64,000 bases of DNA from Bacteroidales bacterium (GTDB taxonomy: Bacteria; Bacteroidota; Bacteroidia; Bacteroidales; Prolixibacteraceae): positions 37,120 through 101,119 of the forward strand of contig JAAYAG010000135.1 of assembly GCA_012719495.1 (NCBI GenBank), in the 5' to 3' direction. Below, one piece after another: positions 53,888-62,813 of this stretch (position 1 is its first letter; each line of letters begins with the position of its first letter). The notes beneath the pieces are model-generated. The model saw nothing but the letters and a program-made list of their open reading frames with translations, did not search any database and was not told where the DNA came from. Position numbers and translations under genes: made by a program.

Positions 53888-53922
53888 TATGTTTGCGACC
53901 ATTAAATAAATGAACGTTCATT
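53888..53922 (+). promoter_or_regulatory. TetR operon promoter and operator
   Basis: TATGTTTG (53888-53895) is a perfect TAnnTTTG -7 element, placing the start site near 53902. A perfect 14-bp palindrome AATGAACGTTCATT (53909-53922) lies just downstream, 10 nt before the tetR ATG, where bound TetR would block elongation. Confidence 0.65.
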
Positions 53923-53932
53923 CATTAATTAA

Positions 53933-54523
53933 ATGGCACGAATAACAGATATAAATCGGATTAAAAGGCTCAAAGACTCTACAATGAAACTTGTGGTTGA
54001 GAAAGGCTTTGGGGGTGCTTCGGCGGCAATGATCGCCATTGATGCGAAAGTTGCATCGGGCTATTTCTACATGCACTATAAGGGAAAGTATGAAATGGTG
54101 AATTCGTTGCTTCAGGAAGTTTTTCAGGAAGCTGCATATAAACTCGACGAATACCTTAAAACAGAACACTCTTTCATTCAGATTGTTGAAGAAATTGTCG
54201 ATCACATTTTCCTCATTGCCGAAAAAGATCCTGTTAAGCTGAAATTCTTATACGTATTGTCGAACGACTACAGTTTTGTTATTGACGATGAGATCAGACT
54301 CAACGTTTTCAATTTTCTGAAACGGTTAAAAGAGCTAGGGCAAGAGTCAAATTCTATCGACCCTGAAATTAGTGAAGAAGACCTCTACTTATTGCTATTA
54401 GTTAACTCAATACAATACATCAACCTGCGTTTTAAGTTCTTTTCGGCAAAAGGCGAGTTAACTCATGCCGACAAAGAGCATTTACTTTATTTAATTCAGA
54501 AAGTCTTGATACAGAATAGTTAA
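53933..54523 (+). CDS. TetR-family transcriptional repressor
   Basis: A 196-residue repressor. The N-terminal HTH (about 10-55) reads STMKLVVEKGFGGASAAMIA and KVASGYFYMHYKGKYEMVN (helix 3). The C-terminal ligand domain (60-196) is helical and diverse. It is the first gene of an exporter operon (2 nt to the TolC-like gene) and probably represses that operon through the palindrome directly upstream, releasing when the exported compound binds. Confidence 0.93.
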   Translation: MARITDINRIKRLKDSTMKLVVEKGFGGASAAMIAIDAKVASGYFYMHYKGKYEMVNSLLQEVFQEAAYKLDEYLKTEHSFIQIVEEIVDHIFLIAEKDPVKLKFLYVLSNDYSFVIDDEIRLNVFNFLKRLKELGQESNSIDPEISEEDLYLLLLVNSIQYINLRFKFFSAKGELTHADKEHLLYLIQKVLIQNS

Positions 54524-54525
54524 AT

Positions 54526-56043
54526 ATGAAAAAACAAAAATCATTTATTGGTACTCTTTTCATCATGCTGGCAATGTCATCGGCAACAATGGCACAAAAC
54601 AGCGTGCTTACATTCGACGAAGCGTTGCAACTGATGAAAAGTAACAACCCCGCACTTTCTCAAACACAACATCTTGTACTTGAGAAAGAAGCCGACAAAG
54701 CCATTAAAAGAGGGTTGTATATGCCCCATGTTTCGGTTGAGGCAACAGCAGTTTCAATGTCAGACCCTTTGCATCTGGATTTGACCCCTGTGCGCGATGC
54801 TATTTTGCCCCTTTATTCTGCACTTGGAAATTACGGTGTGTTCAGTGGCGTTCCAAATCCCGACCCTACAACCAATTCAATAGTGCCTATTTTGCCCGAC
54901 AATGTTAGCACGCAGGCTGTAAGAAGCAAGCTTTTGCAAGGCGAAGAAGAGATTGCCAACGCCGAATGGGATAAAACTATTCAGGAGAAAAACTTTGCAA
55001 CTGCAAGTGCAAATCTGACCTGGCCACTTTTTACCGGCGGAAAAATTAGTGCAGCAAACAAAGCTGCTAAGGTTGAAATAGAAAACAGCAAAGAGGAACT
55101 CCGTAATACCGAAGGTGATCTTCTTTCGGAATTGGTGGCCCGTTATTACGGCTTGGCATTAGGACTTCAGGCTGAAAAAGTTAGGCAGCAAATGCTCGAT
55201 GCCATGACCCGTCACAATTACGATGCAGAAAAAATGTTCAAAGAAGGAATGATTGCTAAAGTTGAACTGTTGAATTCGGCCGTGGCACTGTCGGATGCCA
55301 ATCGCGAACTGAAACAGTCGGTCCGAAACGTTGAAATACTTCAACAAGGGCTTACTTCAACATTGGCAGTTGAAGGCAACGATAGCATTGCGCCTTCGAG
55401 CCATCTTTTCATCAACAAAGAGCTACCCGATGCCAATTACTTTCTGAAGATTGCATTGGAATCGAATCCGAAGTTGAACCAAATTGAAGGCAAAAGTAAA
55501 CTTATTGATATTAAGCACAATGTTGGCAAGGGAGATTACCTGCCCTCGGCTGCCCTCTTTGGCACTTACACCTTTGCCGACTACAACAAATCGGCCTACA
55601 CCCCCGACTGGATTGTAGGCGTAGGTGTGAAATGGACAATTTTCGACGGGTTATCGCGCAATAATGAGCTACGGAAAACCAACGAAATGAAGGCTCAGGT
55701 AAACGAAGCACGCGAAAAAGCACACAACGACATATCGGTATACATCAATAAATTACATCAGGAATTATTGATGCAGCTCGAACAAGTTTCGTACCTCGAT
55801 AAGACCCTCGAACTGGTTAACGAATATTGTACCAGTACCGAGAAAGCTTTTGCTCAAGGTCTGGCAACTTCAACATCGGTTGTTGATGCCCACACCAAAG
55901 TAGCACAAGTTAAATTGCTTCGGCTGAAGGTCTTTTACGATTACGACACCACGTTGGCAAAACTTCTTCAAACTGCCGGAATTCCGGAGCAATACCTCAT
56001 TTATTATGCGGGTGAAAACACCATTATTGAATCACTGAATTAA
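54526..56043 (+). CDS. TolC-family outer-membrane efflux channel
   Basis: A 505-residue protein with a signal peptide ending MAQ (about residue 24) and two OEP repeats. It is paralogous to the TolC-like protein at 49653 but longer. Segments such as SANLTWPLFTGGKISAAN and VGVKWTIFDGLSRNNE are the usual strand/turn positions of the family. It is predicted to be the outer-membrane duct for the HlyD/ABC-2 exporter that follows. It starts 2 nt after tetR. Confidence 0.93.
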   Translation: MKKQKSFIGTLFIMLAMSSATMAQNSVLTFDEALQLMKSNNPALSQTQHLVLEKEADKAIKRGLYMPHVSVEATAVSMSDPLHLDLTPVRDAILPLYSALGNYGVFSGVPNPDPTTNSIVPILPDNVSTQAVRSKLLQGEEEIANAEWDKTIQEKNFATASANLTWPLFTGGKISAANKAAKVEIENSKEELRNTEGDLLSELVARYYGLALGLQAEKVRQQMLDAMTRHNYDAEKMFKEGMIAKVELLNSAVALSDANRELKQSVRNVEILQQGLTSTLAVEGNDSIAPSSHLFINKELPDANYFLKIALESNPKLNQIEGKSKLIDIKHNVGKGDYLPSAALFGTYTFADYNKSAYTPDWIVGVGVKWTIFDGLSRNNELRKTNEMKAQVNEAREKAHNDISVYINKLHQELLMQLEQVSYLDKTLELVNEYCTSTEKAFAQGLATSTSVVDAHTKVAQVKLLRLKVFYDYDTTLAKLLQTAGIPEQYLIYYAGENTIIESLN

Positions 56044-56055
56044 TTCATTATAGAC

Positions 56056-57042
56056 ATGGCACATAAAAAAAGATTAACCACCGTTGTGGTTTTGGTTGCA
56101 ATTGCAGCATTCATTGTTTATACATTCATTTTACTATTGAAAAAAGAACCACTTGTGCTTCAGGGCGAGGTGGAAGCAACTCAGGTAAAGATTTCGTCGA
56201 AAATACCGGGGCGTATCGACAGCATTGCAGTAAAACGTGGACAGCAAGTAATGAAGGGCGATCTGATTTTCACCATCTCAAGTCCCGAAATCGATGCCAA
56301 GTTAGCACAGGCCACAGCTGTAAGGCAGGCTGCCAACGCACAGAAAAGCAAAGCCTACAACGGAGCTCAGAAAGAAGATATACTTGCAGCTTATAGCACC
56401 TATGTAAAAGCCGAAGCCGCAGCTCAGTTTGCCGAAAAGACCTTTACCCGCATACAAAACCTGTTCAACGACGGTGTTGTTCCTGAACAAAAACGCGACG
56501 AAGCCGAAACTCAAATGAAAGCTGCCCGCGAAACAGCAACTGCCGCAAAAGCCATTTGGGAGAAAGCAAAAAATGGTGCTCGCTACGAAGATAAAGCAGC
56601 AGCATCGGCACTAGTTGAACAGGCCGAAGGTGTTATTGCCGAAGTTGAATCGTACTTGAGCGAAACCTCAATTACTGCAATATCGGCTGGCGAAGTTTCA
56701 GGTATCAACATTGAAAAAGGGGAGTTGGTGCCAACTGGTTTTCCGGTTGTAACAATCTACGACCTTTCTGATGTTTGGGTAACGCTTTTTGTTCGCGAAG
56801 ATCTGCTCAACGATTTTCAGATTGGTAAAACGTTTAAAGCCTCCGTTCCGGGATTGGGCAACAAAGAATTCGATTTTAAAGTGACATACATAAGTCCGGC
56901 CGGCGATTTTGCACGTTGGAATGCAACTAAAACCTCGGGCGATTTCGATTTAAAATCATTTCAGATTGAAGCACGCCCGGTTTCAAAAATTGAAGGATTG
57001 CGACCAGGCATGACAGCCATTGTTACGATTGATAAGAAATAA
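56056..57042 (+). CDS. HlyD-family periplasmic adaptor (YbhG-like)
   Basis: A 328-residue adaptor with one N-terminal membrane helix (about 8-27). The biotinyl-lipoyl half-motifs are LQGEVEATQVKISSKIPGRI and SAGEVSGINIEKGELV, separated by a helical hairpin (about 75-190) rich in Ala/Lys/Glu. The beta-barrel domain ends with GLRPGMTAIVTI. It connects ABC-2 permeases to the TolC-like channel. Spacings of 12 and 9 nt to its neighbours indicate one operon. Confidence 0.93.
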   Translation: MAHKKRLTTVVVLVAIAAFIVYTFILLLKKEPLVLQGEVEATQVKISSKIPGRIDSIAVKRGQQVMKGDLIFTISSPEIDAKLAQATAVRQAANAQKSKAYNGAQKEDILAAYSTYVKAEAAAQFAEKTFTRIQNLFNDGVVPEQKRDEAETQMKAARETATAAKAIWEKAKNGARYEDKAAASALVEQAEGVIAEVESYLSETSITAISAGEVSGINIEKGELVPTGFPVVTIYDLSDVWVTLFVREDLLNDFQIGKTFKASVPGLGNKEFDFKVTYISPAGDFARWNATKTSGDFDLKSFQIEARPVSKIEGLRPGMTAIVTIDKK

Positions 57043-57051
57043 CAACAAGAA

Positions 57052-58230
57052 ATGCCGAGGATAAAATCTCCATTATTAGCCGTATTTACCCGCGAAGCCG
57101 AGCATATTCTGCATAACCCGGCATATCGGTTTATGCTCCTTACCGGTCCGCTGGTTGCTATTGTGCTTCTCTTTTTCATTTTTCAGAAAGGGGTTGTAAA
57201 AGAGATCCCCGTAGCGGTTGTAAATCAAGACCAATCGTCGCTTTCGATAAAGATTGAAAACAATCTGGATGCTGCTTCTGATGTTTCGATTGCACTTCGG
57301 GCTCCCGACATGTTTCAGGCAAAAGAAGCCATGGAACGTGCCGAAGTTGATGCAATAATATTGATACCCGAAGGTAGTGAGAAATCGGCCATGGCGGGAA
57401 CAGAAACCCCGGTGCCGATTTTCATCAACGGGTCGAATGTGCTGAAAGCCGGACTGCTGCAACGATCAATACTATCGACATTGAAAACCATTTCGGGCGG
57501 AATTCAACTGAAAAAACTGATGGCAACCGGACTGACTGAGAAACAGGCTTTAGACAGAATTGTACCTGTGAAAGTCGATTCGCACGCACTGTTCAACCCG
57601 TTCATGAATTATAATTACTTTTTGAATTCGGCCCTTTTCCATCTTATGCTATTTCTGTTTGTGTTGCTAAGTTCAATCTACTCGTTGGGCATTGAACTGA
57701 AAAGAGGTACAGGGCACGAGTTGCTGTTGTGTAGTAACAACAGCGTCAGGCTTGCTATTTTGGGAAAACTGGCTCCGTTCACAATTATTTTTGCCGGTTT
57801 TGCAATGCTTATCGATCTGGTAATGTACAAAATGCAAGGTGCTCCATTGAACGGGAGTTTTCCACTCCTCTACACAGGGCAGGTTGCCGCAATTATCTCA
57901 TGTCAACTCATGGGGATCATTTTTGTTGGATCGACAAATAATCTCAGGCTTGCACTTTCGCTTGGGTGCGGCTACTCAATGGTTGGGATGACTTTATGTG
58001 GGCTAACATTTCCTTTTGAAGGAATGCCTGCAATTGCGCGGTTGTTCACATCGATCTTCCCTCTTACCTGGTGGAAAGAACTCTTTATTGCACAATCGCT
58101 TTACGGTGGACCAATAAAAGATTCGATGGTTTACATCTGCTATATATTACTGTTTCAGGTTGTTTCGCTTGCATTTTTGCCGGCCTACAAAAAATACCTG
58201 TCGGATAAAAAATATTGGGGAAAGGCTTAG
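57052..58230 (+). CDS. ABC-2 type permease (exporter subunit 1)
   Basis: A 392-residue membrane protein: an N-terminal helix (about 24-43), an extracytoplasmic domain starting IPVAVVNQDQSSLS, then five to six helices (about 185-380). This is the YhgE/YbhS/YbhR-like ABC-2 permease plan. It shares its motif order with the next gene, so the two are likely to form a heterodimeric channel. No ATP-binding domain is in this protein or anywhere in the operon. Confidence 0.92.
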   Translation: MPRIKSPLLAVFTREAEHILHNPAYRFMLLTGPLVAIVLLFFIFQKGVVKEIPVAVVNQDQSSLSIKIENNLDAASDVSIALRAPDMFQAKEAMERAEVDAIILIPEGSEKSAMAGTETPVPIFINGSNVLKAGLLQRSILSTLKTISGGIQLKKLMATGLTEKQALDRIVPVKVDSHALFNPFMNYNYFLNSALFHLMLFLFVLLSSIYSLGIELKRGTGHELLLCSNNSVRLAILGKLAPFTIIFAGFAMLIDLVMYKMQGAPLNGSFPLLYTGQVAAIISCQLMGIIFVGSTNNLRLALSLGCGYSMVGMTLCGLTFPFEGMPAIARLFTSIFPLTWWKELFIAQSLYGGPIKDSMVYICYILLFQVVSLAFLPAYKKYLSDKKYWGKA

Positions 58231-58261
58231 TAATTGATGATTTAAATTAAAACAGAATAGA

Positions 58262-59488
58262 ATGCGACGTTTTTTTCAACATACATCAGAAAGCCTTGAG
58301 CTCTTAACCCATCACTTTTTGCACGAGCTGAAGGCTATTGTCACAGACAAAGGGGCAATACTGATTTTGTTTATCGCGGTGGTAATTTACCCGGTAATTT
58401 ATTCCATAGTTTACTCAAACGAAACGGTTACCAGTTTGCCTGTTGCGGTTGTAGATCAAGACCAATCGGCTTCGAGCCGCAAATATGCGCAAATGCTCGA
58501 TGCTTCGGCCGAGGTTAATGTTGCTGCCCACCCAACTGATTTGCAATCGGCAGAGAAATTATTGAAAGACAACAAAATTAGCGGGGTGCTTTTCATTCCC
58601 GAAGGCTTTCAGAAACAATTGATGAACGGTGAACAAGCCGATGTGTCGCTTTATGCCGATGCAGCTTATTTTTTGAAATACCGAAACGAGTTGATGGCCG
58701 TAACTTATACAAATGCTTACTTCAGTGCCGGAATATCAATTAAGAAATACATGGCCTCGGGGCAAGACTATAAACAAGCGCTGGCAAGCAACTCGCCGCT
58801 CGACCCTCAGGCACATATACTTTACAACCCGGGTTCGGGATACGGTTCTTTTGTGATGCCGGGCATTATGCTCATTGTTATTCAACAAACATTGCTGATT
58901 GGCATTGGCCTTATGGGCGGTTCGTTTTCCGAGTCGAAGAAATCGCCATTTAAGCTGGCACCTAAAGAACGGAAACGCGAAATAATGCCGCACCTTTTTG
59001 GCAAAGCAGGAGCATACCTTTTAGCATCTCTATTTAATGTTGCATTTACGCTTATAATTGTTTATCACTGGTTTAATTATACCGACAAAGCCGATTTTCT
59101 GCATGTATTGATGCTCATATTCCCATTTCTGGTTGCAGTAGTTTTTCTGGGCATTGGCATTTCAACATTGTTCATCCACCGCGAATCGGCAATTGTATTT
59201 ATGGTTTTCTTATCGCCAATTGCACTATTCCTAACAGGTATTTCGTGGCCACTTAGTGCTATTCCCGAATGGCTTGTTGTTTTGTCGAAGCTATCGCCGG
59301 CAAGCAATTTGGTTCCGGCCTATTACCGGCTCCGAAATATGGGCGTAGGACTGGCAGGGGTTAAGCACGAAATGCTGATGCTTTACCTACAGGCGGCAAT
59401 CTACATTGGACTAACCGCTGCATATTATTTCTACCGGCTGGCCAGGGTAAACAAGAGGCGAGCAGGTATAGAAGACAATGCATTATAA
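58262..59488 (+). CDS. ABC-2 type permease (exporter subunit 2)
   Basis: A 408-residue paralogue of the previous permease with the same topology: N-terminal helix (about 31-52), LPVAVVDQDQSASSR at the start of the external domain, then helices from about 195. The C-terminal half contains GISWPLSAIPEWLVVLSKLSP, a conserved ABC-2 segment. Last gene of the operon; no terminator hairpin is obvious in the 286-nt gap that follows. Confidence 0.92.
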   Translation: MRRFFQHTSESLELLTHHFLHELKAIVTDKGAILILFIAVVIYPVIYSIVYSNETVTSLPVAVVDQDQSASSRKYAQMLDASAEVNVAAHPTDLQSAEKLLKDNKISGVLFIPEGFQKQLMNGEQADVSLYADAAYFLKYRNELMAVTYTNAYFSAGISIKKYMASGQDYKQALASNSPLDPQAHILYNPGSGYGSFVMPGIMLIVIQQTLLIGIGLMGGSFSESKKSPFKLAPKERKREIMPHLFGKAGAYLLASLFNVAFTLIIVYHWFNYTDKADFLHVLMLIFPFLVAVVFLGIGISTLFIHRESAIVFMVFLSPIALFLTGISWPLSAIPEWLVVLSKLSPASNLVPAYYRLRNMGVGLAGVKHEMLMLYLQAAIYIGLTAAYYFYRLARVNKRRAGIEDNAL

Positions 59489-59774
59489 TTCTTTAACTAT
59501 TCGAAACGAAAAGTAAACTCTGTAGTTCGCCACATGGAAGAATATTACGAAGTTATCCCAAAGACAACATTGTTGACACGTTCACTTTCAGTAATTATAC
59601 CTCAGAGACTCATCGTAAAACCACCTAATTAAACTTAGAATCAGAAATTACAGAATAAACACTTGTCACAAGAAACAATAATTTGTTCTCGCTTTTTTGC
59701 ACATCGAAAGCTATAAAAGACTATCTTTTGCTTTCATTAATAAGCCACACACATAGTTAAGTTAGAATCATGCC

Positions 59775-60419
59775 ATGAATCGTAGAAAATTTGATATTGA
59801 AGGACTAACATCTCTCAAAAAAGAAGATTTATCATTAGCCATTATGTCATTGACAGACGCTTTCCAGACAGCCCCTTGCTTGAGATATTTACTTCAATTC
59901 TCAACGTATGATCCCGAAAAAGAAAAACACATACACGAATACACTTTAAGGTATGGCCTTAAATTCGGTCATGTTTTTACAACTGGAAAAAATATGGAAG
60001 GCATCAGTATATGGTTGCCTCCTGAATGCAGAAACAACACATTAAACACTGCATGGATGTTTATTCGTTCTGGCGGTTTAAAACTTGATAAACTAGTTAA
60101 ACCTGGCACTATTGATATCTTAAAAAAATACGGTGATTATTCAGGTAAACTACATCACGAAAGTATCACAAAACCCCACTGGTATCTAATGTCGATTGGG
60201 GTAGCTAAACCGTATCAAGGTCAAGGCTTTTCACGCAAGCTACTTTTACCAATGCTCAATTATTTTGACAAGTATTCTCAAAGCTGTTATCTTGAAACCC
60301 ACAACCCCCAAAATGTAGATATTTATCTAAAATATGGTTTCCGAGTTACTGCTATAGGAACCCTACCCTATTCAGATCAAACTCATTGGTCTATGTTGCG
60401 AGACCCTTTTTCAAAATAA
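59775..60419 (+). CDS. GNAT-family N-acetyltransferase
   Basis: A 214-residue acetyltransferase. The acetyl-CoA pyrophosphate loop is in SIGVAKPYQGQGFSRKLL (about 138-155; Q/G-x-x-G motif) and the C-terminal strand in DIYLKYGFRVTA. The N-terminal part, with EGISIWLPP, resembles GNATs that often sit alone. Acceptor substrate unknown. Stand-alone gene; a weak hairpin follows it at 60433-60453. Confidence 0.85.
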   Translation: MNRRKFDIEGLTSLKKEDLSLAIMSLTDAFQTAPCLRYLLQFSTYDPEKEKHIHEYTLRYGLKFGHVFTTGKNMEGISIWLPPECRNNTLNTAWMFIRSGGLKLDKLVKPGTIDILKKYGDYSGKLHHESITKPHWYLMSIGVAKPYQGQGFSRKLLLPMLNYFDKYSQSCYLETHNPQNVDIYLKYGFRVTAIGTLPYSDQTHWSMLRDPFSK

Positions 60420-60432
60420 CCAGACCATGAGC

Positions 60433-60453
60433 TTTCTGCAAACCATGCAGAAA
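60433..60453 (+). terminator. Weak hairpin after the acetyltransferase gene
   Basis: TTTCTGC-AAACCAT-GCAGAAA, a 7-bp perfect stem 13 nt after the stop, but without a strong T-run. Confidence 0.35.
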
Positions 60454-60590
60454 ATTGAATTTCACCCTTAATAACAGGCAAAAATACACCAATACTGCAC
60501 GCTATTAAACATTTTCATTCTTTATGGGTTGTATACAATATAATCTAAGATTAAATAATACAAATTCCATAATCCTTTTAATTCAGTGCC

Positions 60591-61385
60591 ATGAGAAAGT
60601 CTATACCTTTTATACTTTTGGCTCTATCACTAGGGCTTATTCTCCTATCAAACACGATGTACAATTCGGGCTCTCCGGGCGCAAAAACAGGATCACCCCT
60701 CGATGGGGCAACCTGTGCTCAATGCCATAACAGCACTGTATCTTCGGCAGAATGGATCAGTACCAATATCCCTGAATCGGGCTATGTTCCCGGCCAGAAA
60801 TATGTCATTTCCTTGAATGTAAGCGATGCTACTGCTGTGAAAATAGGATTTGAACTGACAGCAGAAAGCACGGTCGGAAAACAAGGAGCTTTTTCAATAA
60901 CAGATGATGCCAGAACAAAGCTAACCAATGTCAATAAATCAGTAACCCACAAATCAGCTGGAGTTGCCCCTGTCGATGGGAAAATCTCTTGGAATGTTGA
61001 ATGGACGGCCCCGATCTCCGGCACGGGGGATATTACTTTTTATGCAGCGATTAATGGGGCAAATGGAAACAATAGTACAAGCGGCGATAAAATTTACACA
61101 AGCAAACATACTGTGAAAGAGGCCACAAAAAACGCTGTCACACATCTGAAAACTCCGAATATTTCAGTCTACCCAAACCCTGCACATGGGTTTTTCTTTG
61201 TCGAATCACAAGTGGACATTGAATCAATTACTGTTTTTGACATTTCGGGAAAGGCAATTACTCAACTCGACAAAATTGGTGAGTCAAAAACTCAGGTCAA
61301 TTTAGACAACTATAAACCTGGCTTATACATTGTTAAAACAAAAACGAAAGAAGGGGAAAAAGCACACAAAATCCAACTCTTTTAA
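60591..61385 (+). CDS. T9SS-exported protein with CxxCH motif (choice-of-anchor V / Reeler-like)
   Basis: A 264-residue protein with a signal peptide (about 1-21). A conserved block SGSPGAKTGSPLDGATCAQC follows, with a heme-c type motif Cys42-x-x-Cys45-His46. A beta-sandwich (about 60-180) of the choice-of-anchor V/Reeler-like kind leads into a T9SS type A domain (ISVYPNPAHGF to the C terminus). Heme attachment is predicted from CxxCH only. It is the first gene of a five-gene cluster with short gaps and may be a surface electron carrier (inference). Confidence 0.85.
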   Translation: MRKSIPFILLALSLGLILLSNTMYNSGSPGAKTGSPLDGATCAQCHNSTVSSAEWISTNIPESGYVPGQKYVISLNVSDATAVKIGFELTAESTVGKQGAFSITDDARTKLTNVNKSVTHKSAGVAPVDGKISWNVEWTAPISGTGDITFYAAINGANGNNSTSGDKIYTSKHTVKEATKNAVTHLKTPNISVYPNPAHGFFFVESQVDIESITVFDISGKAITQLDKIGESKTQVNLDNYKPGLYIVKTKTKEGEKAHKIQLF

Positions 61386-61413
61386 TATTCAAAAACCACC
61401 AAAATAACTTATT

Positions 61414-61839
61414 ATGAGGCAGTATTTGAAAAAAAATAGGGTATCGATCCTGACAGGAATTGCAGCAATTTTTTTATTTGCGTTAGTTGTTTACAACAAA
61501 CCTCATAGAAACATCCAGAACACCAAGCCCGACTTCAAACTTACTGCATCTGAACTACTAACATCGTTCGAAAACGACAGTAAAAATGCCGATGCAATCT
61601 ATCTAAATAAAATCCTATTGGTCAGTGGAATTGTAAAATCAATAAATAAAACAAACGAGATACGGACCTTAATTATTGGTGATCCTGATAATATTTTCGG
61701 CGTCAACTGCTCTTTTAATATCAGGGAAAATTCAGAAGCTGACAGAGTTCTCTTGGGCGATACCATCCAAATTAAGGGTGAATGCAAAGGCTACCTCGAT
61801 GATGTAATACTGGTCAACTGTTTTTTGTCAGAAAACTAA
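61414..61839 (+). CDS. Periplasmic OB-fold protein (tRNA_anti-like family)
   Basis: A 141-residue protein with an N-terminal membrane anchor (about 9-27) and an OB-fold (about 40-138). The pattern LTASELLTSFENDSKNADAI, VSGIVKSINK, GDTIQIKGECKGYLDDVILVNC matches the tRNA_anti-like family often seen in Bacteroidota envelopes. Despite the family name a role in nucleic-acid binding is unlikely outside the cytoplasm. It lies 28 and 11 nt from the two heme-motif genes on either side. Confidence 0.82.
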   Translation: MRQYLKKNRVSILTGIAAIFLFALVVYNKPHRNIQNTKPDFKLTASELLTSFENDSKNADAIYLNKILLVSGIVKSINKTNEIRTLIIGDPDNIFGVNCSFNIRENSEADRVLLGDTIQIKGECKGYLDDVILVNCFLSEN

Positions 61840-61850
61840 AATAACATACA

Positions 61851-62252
61851 ATGATGGACTTTTACCGAAAAAAAATGGTTGGGGAAAAATGTAAAATTCT
61901 TGTATCTGTTTCCCTGTTTTTACTCTTTACAAGTTGTACCTACCACAACGAACAAGAATATTTTGCCAGTACCAATGACACTTGTAAGACCGAAAATTTG
62001 TCGTTTCAAACCGACATTCAACCAATACTTCAATCAAACTGCATATCCTGCCACAACACAGGTTATGCTTCAGGAGGAATAAATCTCGAAGGATACGAGA
62101 ATGTAAAACCTTATGCTCAATCGGGAATCCTTTCGAAAGTAATCAATCACGAAAACGGAGTAACCGCAATGCCAATGAATGCCGATAAACTTTCGGATTG
62201 CGACATCAACAAAATAGATGCATGGATCGATCAAGGATTAAAAAATAACTAG
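61851..62252 (+). CDS. c-type cytochrome-like lipoprotein
   Basis: A 133-residue lipoprotein (LFTSC, Cys29). The mature domain carries one heme-binding motif Cys64-x-x-Cys67-His68 (NCISCHNTG) preceded by DIQPILQ. A methionine (Met107 or Met109 in TAMPMN) is at the right distance to be the sixth heme ligand. The segment GGINLEGYENVKP is typical of single-heme domains in Bacteroidota. It probably transfers electrons at a membrane surface. The following YceI gene begins 2 nt after its stop. Confidence 0.88.
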   Translation: MMDFYRKKMVGEKCKILVSVSLFLLFTSCTYHNEQEYFASTNDTCKTENLSFQTDIQPILQSNCISCHNTGYASGGINLEGYENVKPYAQSGILSKVINHENGVTAMPMNADKLSDCDINKIDAWIDQGLKNN

Positions 62253-62254
62253 CT

Positions 62255-62809
62255 ATGGGTAAAAGGATAATACCGTTGTTATTGTTGGCACTTTTTTCAG
62301 CATCAACTTTTGGACAAAAGTATTTTACAAGGAATGGATACATCCGTTTCTTCTCCGCAACTCCGATGGAAAACATTGAGGCTGTAAACAACCAAGCTTC
62401 ATGTATCCTTGATATCGAAACAGGAGAAGTGGTTTCTAAAGTTCTATTACAAGCTTTTCAATTCGAAAAAGCACTCATGCAAGAGCATTTCAACGAAAAC
62501 TATGTCGAATCAGACAAATTCCCCCAGGCTGTATTAAAAGGCAAAATCATCAACCTCGATAAAATAGAAATCAATAAACAGGGCAGTAAGCAGGTTCAAA
62601 TTAATGCTGATCTGACCATTCATGGAGTAACAAAAAGCCTGGAAATCCCGGCAACAATCCTAAACAACAATGGTGAAATAACTGCTACTGCAATCTTCAC
62701 TGTTAAACCTCCCGATTTTGAGATAAAGATACCCAAGGCCGTGGCAAACAATATTGCCAAAGAAATTGAGGTAACCGTAAAGTTCAATCTCGAACCTGTA
62801 AAAAAATAG
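62255..62809 (+). CDS. YceI-family periplasmic protein
   Basis: A 184-residue exported protein (signal peptide ends STFGQ, about residue 21). The YceI lipocalin-like barrel has NGYIRFFSATPMENIEAVN, AFQFEKALMQEHFNENYVES and the strand VQINADLTIHGVTKSLEIPA. Known YceI proteins bind polyprenoid or quinone-like lipids in the periplasm. Here it lies 2 nt after the cytochrome gene and 4 nt before a barrel gene, so a link between quinone-like ligands and heme carriers is plausible (inference). Confidence 0.92.
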   Translation: MGKRIIPLLLLALFSASTFGQKYFTRNGYIRFFSATPMENIEAVNNQASCILDIETGEVVSKVLLQAFQFEKALMQEHFNENYVESDKFPQAVLKGKIINLDKIEINKQGSKQVQINADLTIHGVTKSLEIPATILNNNGEITATAIFTVKPPDFEIKIPKAVANNIAKEIEVTVKFNLEPVKK

Positions 62810-62813
62810 CCAC

